Assembly: GCA_039821555.1 (NCBI GenBank)
Contig: JBCBNX010000002.1
Location: forward strand, 343,444-407,443
Source of the DNA: Bacteroidota bacterium
Lineage (GTDB): Bacteria > Bacteroidota > Rhodothermia > Rhodothermales > Rubricoccaceae
Length of the DNA stretch: 64,000 nucleotides
Direction: 5' to 3'
How positions within the stretch are numbered: position 1 is the stretch's first letter; each line of letters opens with the position of its first letter. Shown here one piece after another: positions 44,451-52,380 of this stretch. Under the pieces are notes generated by a model. That model was not told the origin of the DNA. It searched no databases and worked only from the letters and a program-made list of their open reading frames with translations. The translations under genes and the position numbers were made by a program.

Positions 44451-47216
44451 ATGGCCGATGCTACGGCGCGCTGGACGCGCATCCAGACTCTTTTCGAGCA
44501 GGCCCGGGCGCGCCCGTCGGACGAGCGGACGGCGTGGCTGCGGGCCGCCTGCGGCAACGAGCCTGAGGTGTACGACCACGTCGCCGCTATGCTCGACGGG
44601 GCCGAGCACGAGCACGATCTGTTCAGTGGTCAGGCGCTCGACCTGCTCCCGGCCGATCTCCTCCCATCGGAGGTGCTGAGCGTCAGCGGAATCGGATCGC
44701 GCGAGGGCGAGCGCGTCGGTCCCTGGGTGCTCGGCGCACGCCTTGGAAGCGGTGGGATGGGTGATGTCTACCGCGCCGTGCGTGCGGACGGGTTCGATCA
44801 GCAGGCCGCGCTCAAGCTCGTCAAGCCCGGTATGGACTCGCGGGCTGTGCTAGCCCGGTTCGAGGCCGAGCGGCAGATCCTGGCCCGGCTCCAGCACCCC
44901 GGCATCGCGCGCTTCCTCGACGGCGGCCTCACGGAGGGCAGGCGGCCCTACTTCGCGATGGAGTACGTCGAGGGCGAGCCGATCACGGACTACTGCGACC
45001 GTCGCCGTCTCGGCGTTGATGCGCGGCTCCAGCTCTTCGCAGACGTCTGCGAGGCGGTCCGCTACGCCCACCGGTCGCTGGTCGTCCACCGCGACCTCAA
45101 GCCGTCCAACATCCTCGCCGTTGAGCATGAGGAGGACGAGGCGCCCCGGCCGGTTCTGCTCGACTTCGGCATCGCCCGTGTGCTCGACGATGATCCCGAC
45201 GACGATCACGGCGGCGGCCTCACGCGGACCGGCCAGCGCGTGCTCACGCCCTCCTACGCAGCCCCGGAGCAGATCCGAGGCGAGCCACCGACGACGGCCA
45301 CCGACGTGTTCGCCTTGGGAAGTCTGCTCTATCGCCTCCTCTCCGGCGCGCGGCCTATCGAGACGGAGGGCCGGACGCCCGTGCAGGTGGAACAGGCCGT
45401 TCTGGAAGACGAGCCTATCGCGCCGAGCACAGCCGTGACGGCGGCGGCGGCGCAGCAACGCGGCACGACAGCGGACGCCCTTGCCAAGCAACTCCGCGGC
45501 GACCTCGACGTGATCTGCCGGACGGCGCTTCGCAAGGAGCCCGAGCGCCGCTACGGCTCCGCCGCCGAACTGCTGGCCGATGTGCAGCGGCACCTTGAGG
45601 GCTTGCCCATCGAGGCCCGCCCGGCGACGCGCACGTATCGCCTCCGCAAGTTCGTGGGGCGGCATCGGGGAGCGGTGGTCGTGACCGCTGCTGCGCTCGT
45701 CGCGCTGGTTGCGCTGACCGGGGTCTACACGGCTCGCCTGGCGGCCGAGCGCGACCGCGCAGAAGCCGAGGCGGCCACGTCGGCTCAGACCGTCGCGTTC
45801 TTGCGCGGGCTTTTCGAGGGGGCCAACCCCGACGCTAGACAGGGGCTCGACCTCACTGCGGCCGACCTGCTGGCTGCTGGCGCAAGGCGGATCGAGACGG
45901 ACCTGGACGGCCAGCCCGACGTGCAGGCGGCCATGCACCGTACCATCGGCGCGGTCTACCAGGACCTCGGCGCGTACGACTCGGCGCAGGTCCACCTCGA
46001 ACGCGCGCTCACCCTCCACGAAGCACTCGGCGACCCGGTCGAGATCGCGACGGCTCAGACCACGCTCGGGGCCCTCCTCCGGCGAACGAGCGACTTGAAG
46101 CGCAGCATCGCCCTCCACCGCGCCGCCCTCGAAGCCCTCCAGACGCCTCGTAATCCCAGTGTAGAGGACATCGGTGCGGTCTACGTGTCACTCGGGGCGG
46201 CGCTTCACGACCGCGGTGACCTCGACGAGGCTGAGGAGGCCTACCGCGCCGCCCTTCGCCACCTCGAACAGGCCGACGCTCCGCAGAAACGAGACAACGC
46301 GCTCAACAATCTCTCGGGGCTCCTCCACGACCGAGGGCACATCGAAGCCGCTGTCGGGATCGGCGAGCAACTCGTGGCGGCGCGCGAAGCGTTGCACGGG
46401 CCCATGCACACGTCCATCGCCCTCGCGCTGACGGGCCTGGGGGTCGCGTATCACGACCTGGGCCGCTACGACGAAGCCGAAGCGGCCTACCGGCGGGCCG
46501 TCGAGATCGACCGTGCCCTCCTCGGCGACGCGCACCCAGACCTCGCCGCCGACCTCAACAACCTCGGCATTTTCCTCGACGAGCGAGGAGAGCATGAGGA
46601 GGCGGAGGCCGTCTTCGAAGAGGCCCTGGCGATCAAGCGTGCTGTCTACGACGCCGACCATCCGCAGATCGCGACGACGCTGAAGAGCCTCGGCTTTCTC
46701 TACACCTCCACCGAGCAGCCCGAGGAAGCCGAGCGTCACTTTCAAGAGGCGCTCGCCATCCGACGGGTGGCCTATGGGGACGGCCATCCTGCCATTGCAG
46801 AGGTGCTGGGCGGGCTTGGGCGGCTCTACGGCAGCCAGAGCGACTACGACCGCGCCGCCCCGGCCTACGAGGAGGTGGCGGCCACCTTGAGCGAGGTCTT
46901 CGGGGCCGACCATCCCCACACGGTCTACTACCAGATGCTCTACGCCGATGCGCTCCATCGCACCGGACGCGTTCGGGAGGCGGGGGTACAGTTCGAGGCG
47001 ACCGTCCCCGTCGCACGCGAGGCGCTCCGCACCGACGCAGCGCGCGCGGCTCAGGTCGAGTTGTTCTACGGCCACCACCTCGCCGCGCAAGGACGCTGCG
47101 CGGAGGCGGCGACGGCGCTTCGCGAGGCAGAAGCGGTATACCAGCAGCTTGACGATCTGGAAGCCACGGCCCAGGTCGCAGCAGCTCTCGGCGACTGCGA
47201 GCAGGGTGCGCTCTGA
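44451..47216 (+). CDS. Membrane Ser/Thr protein kinase with C-terminal TPRs
   Basis: The 921-residue product has an N-terminal helical region (ARWTRIQTLFEQARARPSDERTAWL), a Hanks-type kinase domain (about 92-385: GSGGMGDVY, K122 in AALKLV, HRDLKPSN with D215, DFG D238, SYAAPEQIRG), a transmembrane helix (about 407-425) and about ten TPR units (430-915; GLGVAYHDLGRYDEAEAAYRRAVEIDRALLG and similar, many of the 42-residue kinesin-light-chain type). It is GC-rich throughout, unlike the kinase at 30744. Coupled to the ECF sigma gene just upstream; phosphorylation control of that sigma factor is inferred from such pairs, not seen. Confidence 0.93.
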   Translation: MADATARWTRIQTLFEQARARPSDERTAWLRAACGNEPEVYDHVAAMLDGAEHEHDLFSGQALDLLPADLLPSEVLSVSGIGSREGERVGPWVLGARLGSGGMGDVYRAVRADGFDQQAALKLVKPGMDSRAVLARFEAERQILARLQHPGIARFLDGGLTEGRRPYFAMEYVEGEPITDYCDRRRLGVDARLQLFADVCEAVRYAHRSLVVHRDLKPSNILAVEHEEDEAPRPVLLDFGIARVLDDDPDDDHGGGLTRTGQRVLTPSYAAPEQIRGEPPTTATDVFALGSLLYRLLSGARPIETEGRTPVQVEQAVLEDEPIAPSTAVTAAAAQQRGTTADALAKQLRGDLDVICRTALRKEPERRYGSAAELLADVQRHLEGLPIEARPATRTYRLRKFVGRHRGAVVVTAAALVALVALTGVYTARLAAERDRAEAEAATSAQTVAFLRGLFEGANPDARQGLDLTAADLLAAGARRIETDLDGQPDVQAAMHRTIGAVYQDLGAYDSAQVHLERALTLHEALGDPVEIATAQTTLGALLRRTSDLKRSIALHRAALEALQTPRNPSVEDIGAVYVSLGAALHDRGDLDEAEEAYRAALRHLEQADAPQKRDNALNNLSGLLHDRGHIEAAVGIGEQLVAAREALHGPMHTSIALALTGLGVAYHDLGRYDEAEAAYRRAVEIDRALLGDAHPDLAADLNNLGIFLDERGEHEEAEAVFEEALAIKRAVYDADHPQIATTLKSLGFLYTSTEQPEEAERHFQEALAIRRVAYGDGHPAIAEVLGGLGRLYGSQSDYDRAAPAYEEVAATLSEVFGADHPHTVYYQMLYADALHRTGRVREAGVQFEATVPVAREALRTDAARAAQVELFYGHHLAAQGRCAEAATALREAEAVYQQLDDLEATAQVAAALGDCEQGAL

Positions 47217-47259
47217 GAAGCACCTGGCTAATGGTTGCCGGGGGTTCACTGCTCGGCTC

Positions 47260-47378
47260 GGCTCCCCCTATCCGGCGTCGCCTCCGCTCGAACGGCTCGC
47301 TCTGCTCCTCGGACCGTCCCCCTCAAGTTTGAGGGGGACAGCTTGTGCGCCGTTACAGGCGTGCAAGCGGGGGGAGCC
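47260..47378. repeat. MITE-like palindromic element, copy 4
   Basis: Ends GGCTCCCCC (47260) and GGGGGGAGCC (47369-47378) are inverted. The core 47316-47339 is GTCCCCCTCAA, GT, TTGAGGGGGAC. The right arm (CAGCTTG..CGTTACAGGCGTGCAAGC) is the reverse complement of the left arm of copy 1 with a few changes. It occupies most of the 307-base gap between the kinase gene and the protective-antigen-like gene; the rest holds nothing recognisable. Confidence 0.8.
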
Positions 47379-47523
47379 GCTCAGGCAACGTGGTCGGCAA
47401 GCTTCGCGGCAGGAAAATCAGAAGCCGGGTGTCCGGTGGGAAGCCGGAAGCGTGCGTGTAGGGACGAGGGCGACTCCGACGGGGACGCCCGGCTTCCGAC
47501 CCACGCATCTTCTCATCAGTCCC

Positions 47524-50500
47524 ATGCCCCGCTTTCTACCTGGCCGCCTCCTACCTGGCCTTCTGGCCCTTCCACTCCTGGCCCTGCTTCTCGTGCTCGT
47601 CGGTGCTCCTCCGGCGGCGGCGCAGTCGTCGTGTCCGACCGGCTTCGAGATCCCCATCGGCCTGGCCGACGGCGACGGCGACTGTGTCCCCGACCTTATC
47701 GAGGTCACGGGCTACACCTACGATGCCAGCGGCGGCGGTGCGCTCACGCCCTGCACGCCCGGCCCGGCCGACTGCTACGTCACCGACCCGACGACGTGGT
47801 CGAGCGACGGCGACCCCTACAGCGACTTCCAGGAGGCGACGGGCATCAACCTCCCCACGATCCGCGCGCCCTACGGGCACCCGCTCGTCGCGGCGTCGCC
47901 CCAGATCAGCGTCGTCCTCGTCAACTATGTCTACACGCCGACCTCGACCATCCAGGACTCGCGTGGCGGGAGCCTCACGCAAGGCTCCTCGGTCACCGTC
48001 GGCACGTCGTTCACTGAGACGCTGTCGGCAACCATCGGCAGTGAGGTCAGCCTCGTCGATCCGAAGGTCACGTCGGAGATCACCGCCTCGGAGTCGCGGA
48101 CGACAAGCCAGGAGTCGACACAGTCCACGGACGTCGAGATCAACTGGGAGACCGCCACGTCGGACACGTTCAACGAGGCTGCCACGCTCGCGCTCGACAT
48201 CCGCGTGCGGAACACGGGGAGCGCCACGGCTCTCAGGATCGCGCCGCGCTTCAACGTCTACATCGGCGGCGAGCTGATCGCGACGATCCAGACGCCCGAG
48301 GCGTTTCAGACGACGCTCGGTCCGGGCGAGACCTCGACGGACGTGATCCGCGTCGACAAGCGCGACACGGGCGGCGTCACGCCGGAGGACATCGTGCTCT
48401 CGATTCCGCAACTCCGTAAGCTGCGGCGCGGTGCGCCCGTCGAACTGCGGATGGTGAGCCTCGAAGCCGAGGTGCTGCGCTGGAGCCAAGGCACCAACAA
48501 CTGGTCATGCGGGTCGGATTCGAGCCCGTGCCTGTGGAGCAACTTCCAGCGCGAGATCGAGGCGCGCACGCTCCGCCTCAACGTTGACTTCGGCTACTCG
48601 GGCGATCCGGACGCCACCATCCCGACGCGCTACCGCGACAACCCCTACCAGTTCGACGTCTTCACCGGCTCCCCGCGCGTCAACCCGCAGTTCACGCTGG
48701 CCGAGGTGCTGGGCTTCGTCGGGTTCGCGGAAGGCTCGGGCCCCTCATTCGCCATTGAGGGCCGTCCCTTCCCGGGCAGCGGTGGACGCGCATGGGTGGC
48801 GCTGAGTGGCCCCGAGCCCGGCCTCGACGGGCTGCGGTTCATCGACCACTGGGCCGCGTACGCCCTCAGCCAGGGCGGGGCCTCATGGCCGGGCGACCTG
48901 CTCGCGATGCCGATGCCGCGCGAGGCGAACCTGATCCTACTCAACGCTGCGCCGGGGCCGGGCGAGGCCGGGCCGGTCGTCACGGGCCGTCGTTTCAGTG
49001 CGGATCAGCGCTCGCTGAGCGTCTCCGCCGGGCCGAAGGGCGGGTTCCGACCCACATCAGCCACGGCCCACTTGTTCATCCAGGGCGAGGAAACCATCGT
49101 GGAGATGGTGCCCGCCAGCACCTCGCCGGATGGGGCGAGCGTGACGTTCGCGCTTCCCACATCGACGTTCTTGCCGATCTCGGCGGAAGGCTCCTTCGTC
49201 GTCGTGCGGGACGGACTGGGCAACGAGCGGGCTACGTCTCTGGTGACGCCGTTCGGCACCCCCGCCACGTGCGACGAGGTACCCCGGCGCGTCTACACGA
49301 GCGGCAACGACCTCCCCAACTTCAGCGGCGGCAACGTGACCACGGTGTTCGTCGACGGCGACCCCGACCTCCCGGCGAGCGTGTTCTGCGATGCGAGAGA
49401 GGGGACCGCAGACATGTATTTCTGGGCGCCGCAGGACCACCGGCTCGGGGCCGACGTGCGGCTCCGCGAAATCGCCATACTCGACGTGGCGCACCGCGTG
49501 GTCGTCGGCGAGGGTGTTGTCATTCGGAGCGAGGACGGCGGGGCGTCGTGGGTCCGCGTGGGCACGGCGGAGGGCGTCCCGAGCGGCAGGTTCTGGCTCG
49601 GCCTCGGCTTCCGCGAGAGCGGCACGCCAGGCAACGAGGCAGGCATCGCCGTGGCGCAGGACGGGACGATCATCTGGACCGAGAACGGCGGGCGGACCTG
49701 GGCTACGGCCTCCGTCGCGGGCACGCCGCAGCCGTTCGAGGCCGTCGACTATGCGGGCGGCGACACGTGGTACGCCGTCGGCGGCGACCGCGTCATCCGC
49801 TCGACTGACAACGGGCGCACGTGGTCGTCTGTCCCAATCCCGCTCCCGAGCGGCCGTCGCTTCGCGCGCCTCGCCGCGGTCGAGTTCATCTCCGAGACCG
49901 AGGGCGTCGTCGGGGACGCCGGGATGAACGACGGGACCGGGCGCATCTATGCGACGCGCGACGGCCAGACCTGGACCGAGACGGCCGCCTACACCGACCA
50001 CCGCGACATCGCCTACAACGGGCGCGACCTGTGGACCATCGTCGGCGACCAGGGCATCTGGGTGCAGGACGATCTCCTCGTGCCCGGGCCCAAGCGCCGC
50101 GTGCTCCCCGCGAACGGCGCGCGCTTCTGGAACGTCGATTTCGGCTCGCCCAACGTGGGCGTCGCGGTCGACTTGAATGAGAGCCGCAACGTCTTCCGCA
50201 CCGAAGACGGCGGCGAGACGTGGCAGACGACGGGCGGCTACCCCGGCCCCGTGCAGACGGGACGGCAGCAGCTCATCGGCGTCGACATGCTCGACGAGAA
50301 CGTCGGCGCGGTGGCGGGCTACGGCGGTACGCTCGGCGCGACCGACTCCGGCGGCGGGGTCCCGACTTACGACACGCCCGTGAACACCTCCGACGAGGAC
50401 GACACCGCGACGGCGCTCCCTGGACGAGTGGAGCTCTCGACGCCCGCCCCGAACCCGGTTCACCAGTCGGCCCGCGTGCGTTACGTGCTGCCCGAAGCAA

Positions 50501-50685
50501 GCAACGTCCGCGTGTCCGTCTACGACGTGCTCGGACGCGAGGTCGCCGTGCTCGCCGAGGGCGCGCGGCCCGCAGGCGAGGGCACGGTGCGCTTCGACGC
50601 AAGCCGGCTAGCCTCGGGCTTCTACGTGCTCCGCCTCCTCACCGAGCAGGGGGCCGCGACCCGCCGCGTGACCGTCGTGCGGTAG
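47524..50685 (+). CDS. Protective-antigen-like (binary toxin B) secreted protein with propeller and T9SS domain
   Basis: The 1053-residue product has a signal peptide (to about PPAAAQ, residue 34). Residues 48-105 match the calcium-binding domain of anthrax protective antigen: DGDGDCVPDLIEVTGYTYD, then TTWSSDGDPYSDFQEATG. Next come HPLVAASPQISVVLVNY, a long Ser/Thr-rich stretch (about 137-205) in the place of the membrane-insertion loop, and ALDIRVRNTGSATALRIAP followed by IGGELIATIQTPEAF, which parallel the pore domain; FTLAEVLGFVGFAEG (390-404) continues the match. Residues about 640-960 form a propeller with Asp boxes (SEDGGASW, STDNGRTW, TEDGGETW). The end is a T9SS sorting domain (APNPVHQSARV, VSVYDVLGREVAVL). 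The N-terminal prodomain with its furin site is absent, as are the classical domains 3 and 4. The T9SS signal and the propeller in place of a receptor domain are unusual; pore formation is inferred. Confidence 0.88.
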   Translation: MPRFLPGRLLPGLLALPLLALLLVLVGAPPAAAQSSCPTGFEIPIGLADGDGDCVPDLIEVTGYTYDASGGGALTPCTPGPADCYVTDPTTWSSDGDPYSDFQEATGINLPTIRAPYGHPLVAASPQISVVLVNYVYTPTSTIQDSRGGSLTQGSSVTVGTSFTETLSATIGSEVSLVDPKVTSEITASESRTTSQESTQSTDVEINWETATSDTFNEAATLALDIRVRNTGSATALRIAPRFNVYIGGELIATIQTPEAFQTTLGPGETSTDVIRVDKRDTGGVTPEDIVLSIPQLRKLRRGAPVELRMVSLEAEVLRWSQGTNNWSCGSDSSPCLWSNFQREIEARTLRLNVDFGYSGDPDATIPTRYRDNPYQFDVFTGSPRVNPQFTLAEVLGFVGFAEGSGPSFAIEGRPFPGSGGRAWVALSGPEPGLDGLRFIDHWAAYALSQGGASWPGDLLAMPMPREANLILLNAAPGPGEAGPVVTGRRFSADQRSLSVSAGPKGGFRPTSATAHLFIQGEETIVEMVPASTSPDGASVTFALPTSTFLPISAEGSFVVVRDGLGNERATSLVTPFGTPATCDEVPRRVYTSGNDLPNFSGGNVTTVFVDGDPDLPASVFCDAREGTADMYFWAPQDHRLGADVRLREIAILDVAHRVVVGEGVVIRSEDGGASWVRVGTAEGVPSGRFWLGLGFRESGTPGNEAGIAVAQDGTIIWTENGGRTWATASVAGTPQPFEAVDYAGGDTWYAVGGDRVIRSTDNGRTWSSVPIPLPSGRRFARLAAVEFISETEGVVGDAGMNDGTGRIYATRDGQTWTETAAYTDHRDIAYNGRDLWTIVGDQGIWVQDDLLVPGPKRRVLPANGARFWNVDFGSPNVGVAVDLNESRNVFRTEDGGETWQTTGGYPGPVQTGRQQLIGVDMLDENVGAVAGYGGTLGATDSGGGVPTYDTPVNTSDEDDTATALPGRVELSTPAPNPVHQSARVRYVLPEASNVRVSVYDVLGREVAVLAEGARPAGEGTVRFDASRLASGFYVLRLLTEQGAATRRVTVVR

Positions 50686-50708
50686 ACGGGAGTCGAATCG
50701 CGGCGCTA

Positions 50709-50808
50709 GCTCCCCCCGCCCTGCGTTGCCTGCGCTCCTCGGGCTGTCCCCCTCACGCGTGAGGGGGACAGTTTTGCGACCCTTTTTGGGGAGCGAAACG
50801 GGGGGAGC
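50709..50808. repeat. MITE-like palindromic element, copy 5
   Basis: Ends GCTCCCCCC (50709-50717) and GGGGGGAGC (50800-50808) are perfect inverted repeats. The core 50744-50771 is a perfect palindrome, CTGTCCCCCTCAC, GC, GTGAGGGGGACAG, followed by GTTTTG. It lies 23 bases after the stop of the protective-antigen-like gene in the same orientation as copy 4 and may also serve as its terminator. Confidence 0.8.
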
Positions 50809-50859
50809 GGAGCCAGGCACTCTGCTCCGTCATTTCCTGGAATCGGGGAGACCCTCGAC

Positions 50860-51285
50860 CTACGACTCGCCCCCGAACGTCTCGTCCATCCACACGGCGA
50901 TCTGGTCGCGGACGGTGCGGAAGGCGGCCAGCTTGTCCGCGTCCGAGCCTGTCGCAGCGGAAGGGTCGGGGAAGCTGTGGTGCAGGTTCTCGACCGTCGC
51001 CGGGATGTAGGGGCACGCCTCCCGCGCGTTGTCGCACACCGTGACGACGTACTCGAAGTCCTGCCCGTCGAACGCATCGACGTGGTCCGAGGTGTGCCCG
51101 CTGAGGTCGATGCCGAGGTCGGCCATCGCCTGCACCGCAAACGGGTTGACGCCGCCCGGTGCCGTCCCCGCCGACGCGGCGTCGAAGCGGTCGCCGTAGC
51201 GCGCCCGCAGCAGCCCCTCGGCCATCTGCGACCGCGCCGAGTTGTGGGTGCAGACGAAGAGGACGGTGGGGTTGTCCTGGGTCAT
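50860..51285 (-). CDS. arsC: Arsenate reductase / low-molecular-weight phosphatase family
   Basis: The 141-residue product begins with TVLFVCTHNSARSQMAEGLL, the P-loop Cys-X5-Arg (C12 to R18) of the low-molecular-weight tyrosine phosphatase fold. Later features are ASAGTAPGGVNPFAV, ISGHTSDHV-like GIDLSGHTSDHV and the Cys in VVTVCDNAREACPY, which is typical of thioredoxin- or thiol-coupled arsenate reductases. It would reduce arsenate to arsenite. No arsenite exporter or ArsR regulator lies next to it, so a phosphatase role remains possible. ATG 51285 fits the family start. Confidence 0.85.
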   Translation of the reverse strand: MTQDNPTVLFVCTHNSARSQMAEGLLRARYGDRFDAASAGTAPGGVNPFAVQAMADLGIDLSGHTSDHVDAFDGQDFEYVVTVCDNAREACPYIPATVENLHHSFPDPSAATGSDADKLAAFRTVRDQIAVWMDETFGGES

Positions 51286-51463
51286 CGGTCCTGTGTCCTT
51301 GGTGGGAGGGTATGGCCGCCAAGCTAGGACCGGACTGTTAGAGCAATGTGACCAAACGCGCGTGTCTCCGCTCTCCACTCGGTCTTCTACCGCCCCGATG
51401 GCAGCGAGAGAGTCGTCACCTCTACGTTTGATTGCGGAACGCCCGACTCAGTCAAGCGCGCGG

Positions 51464-51757
51464 TCAGTTGCCCTCTGACGGCTGCGATGCACGCCAGGCA
51501 TACACCTCCTTAGCAAAGAACCCGAGGATCACCGCCGGAATCGCATACTGAATGGCCGTCCGGATCAGCAGTTGAACCCACGCACGGATGCCCCCGCGGA
51601 TCTCGGCCTGCGTCATCAAGAGCTCCGACTCTCCCCAGCCGAGCCAGAGGGACACGACGAGCGCGACAGCCAAGGCCGCGTACACGCCCCACCGCGTCTT
51701 CGAGTGGGTCGTTGACGGAGTCATCCGGTCCGGTGTAGTCGAGGACACCTTGGCCAT
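51464..51757 (-). CDS. Small membrane protein, function unknown
   Basis: The 97-residue product has two hydrophobic helices (WGVYAALAVALVVSLWLGWG and LIRTAIQYAIPAVILGFFAKEVYAW) joined by a short loop, with a charged N-terminus. No family is recognised. ATG 51757 is chosen over an in-frame GTG at 51769. It is an isolated minus-strand gene upstream of the arsC-type gene (178-base gap). Confidence 0.55.
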   Translation of the reverse strand: MAKVSSTTPDRMTPSTTHSKTRWGVYAALAVALVVSLWLGWGESELLMTQAEIRGGIRAWVQLLIRTAIQYAIPAVILGFFAKEVYAWRASQPSEGN

Positions 51758-51905
51758 GGTCTGTGGCACGCAGCGTTAAAGCGAGACAGCGTAGGAGGGC
51801 ACGGTGGGACGAGGCGAACGTGCGGGATGTTACGCGGGCCTGCGTTGTAAGGGATGATGTCCAACACGCTCGTCAAAGCTCCGCGCCGGGAGACGCTCGT
51901 CACTT

Positions 51906-51954
51906 GTCGGCAGAATGCCGACGAAGACCGCCCCCTGTATCGGCTTCGTCGGCA
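51906..51954. other. Mutually exclusive hairpins between two membrane-protein genes
   Basis: The heptamer GTCGGCA occurs at 51906-51912 and 51948-51954 with its complement TGCCGAC between them (51916-51922). The centre can pair left (7-bp stem, 3-base loop) or right (11-bp stem TGCCGACGAAG/CTTCGTCGGCA, 17-base loop). It lies just after the end of the gene at 51966 on the minus strand. No T-run follows. Confidence 0.45.
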
Positions 51955-51965
51955 AAGGCTTGGTG

Positions 51966-52379
51966 CTACACCTTCGCAAAGCGTTCGTGGACGGCAATGC
52001 ACAAGCCCATGAAAAGTATCACCAGAACGGGGAGGCCTACGAAGAACCAGAAGAAAGGGTCGTGAGCAGGTGTTGTCAGCATCAGCACGAGGCAACTCAT
52101 TGATAGGATGATCGCCCATAGCGCTAAGACAACCAGCCGTGCTTGGGTCCGATGGCTATGCTCTGTCTTGAACACTTGGGGGAGTGTCTTCGCGAACGAG
52201 TAGGCTGAAAACCAAGAGACAATGGGAAGAGAGTAGAAGACTGCTTCAGCGAACGAACCTTCCAGCAAGCCGACCACAACACTACCCGATAACCAGGAGA
52301 CGAGGGCGTGTCCTAGTGGGGTTAATTCTTGCTTCAGCACCGCCCACCAACTTCCTACGTCGAACTTCTCACTTCTCAC
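51966..52379 (-). CDS. Membrane protein, function unknown
   Basis: The 137-residue product has about four hydrophobic helices (ALVSWLSGSVVVGLLEGSF, AVFYSLPIVSWFSAYSFA, LVVLALWAIILSMSCLVLML and FFWFFVGLPVLVILFMGLCIAV). The start is GTG 52379, immediately after the stop of the dehydrogenase gene, so they may be cotranscribed. Base composition is visibly less GC-rich than the dehydrogenase gene. No family is recognised. Confidence 0.55.
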   Translation of the reverse strand: MRSEKFDVGSWWAVLKQELTPLGHALVSWLSGSVVVGLLEGSFAEAVFYSLPIVSWFSAYSFAKTLPQVFKTEHSHRTQARLVVLALWAIILSMSCLVLMLTTPAHDPFFWFFVGLPVLVILFMGLCIAVHERFAKV

Positions 52380-52380
52380 T

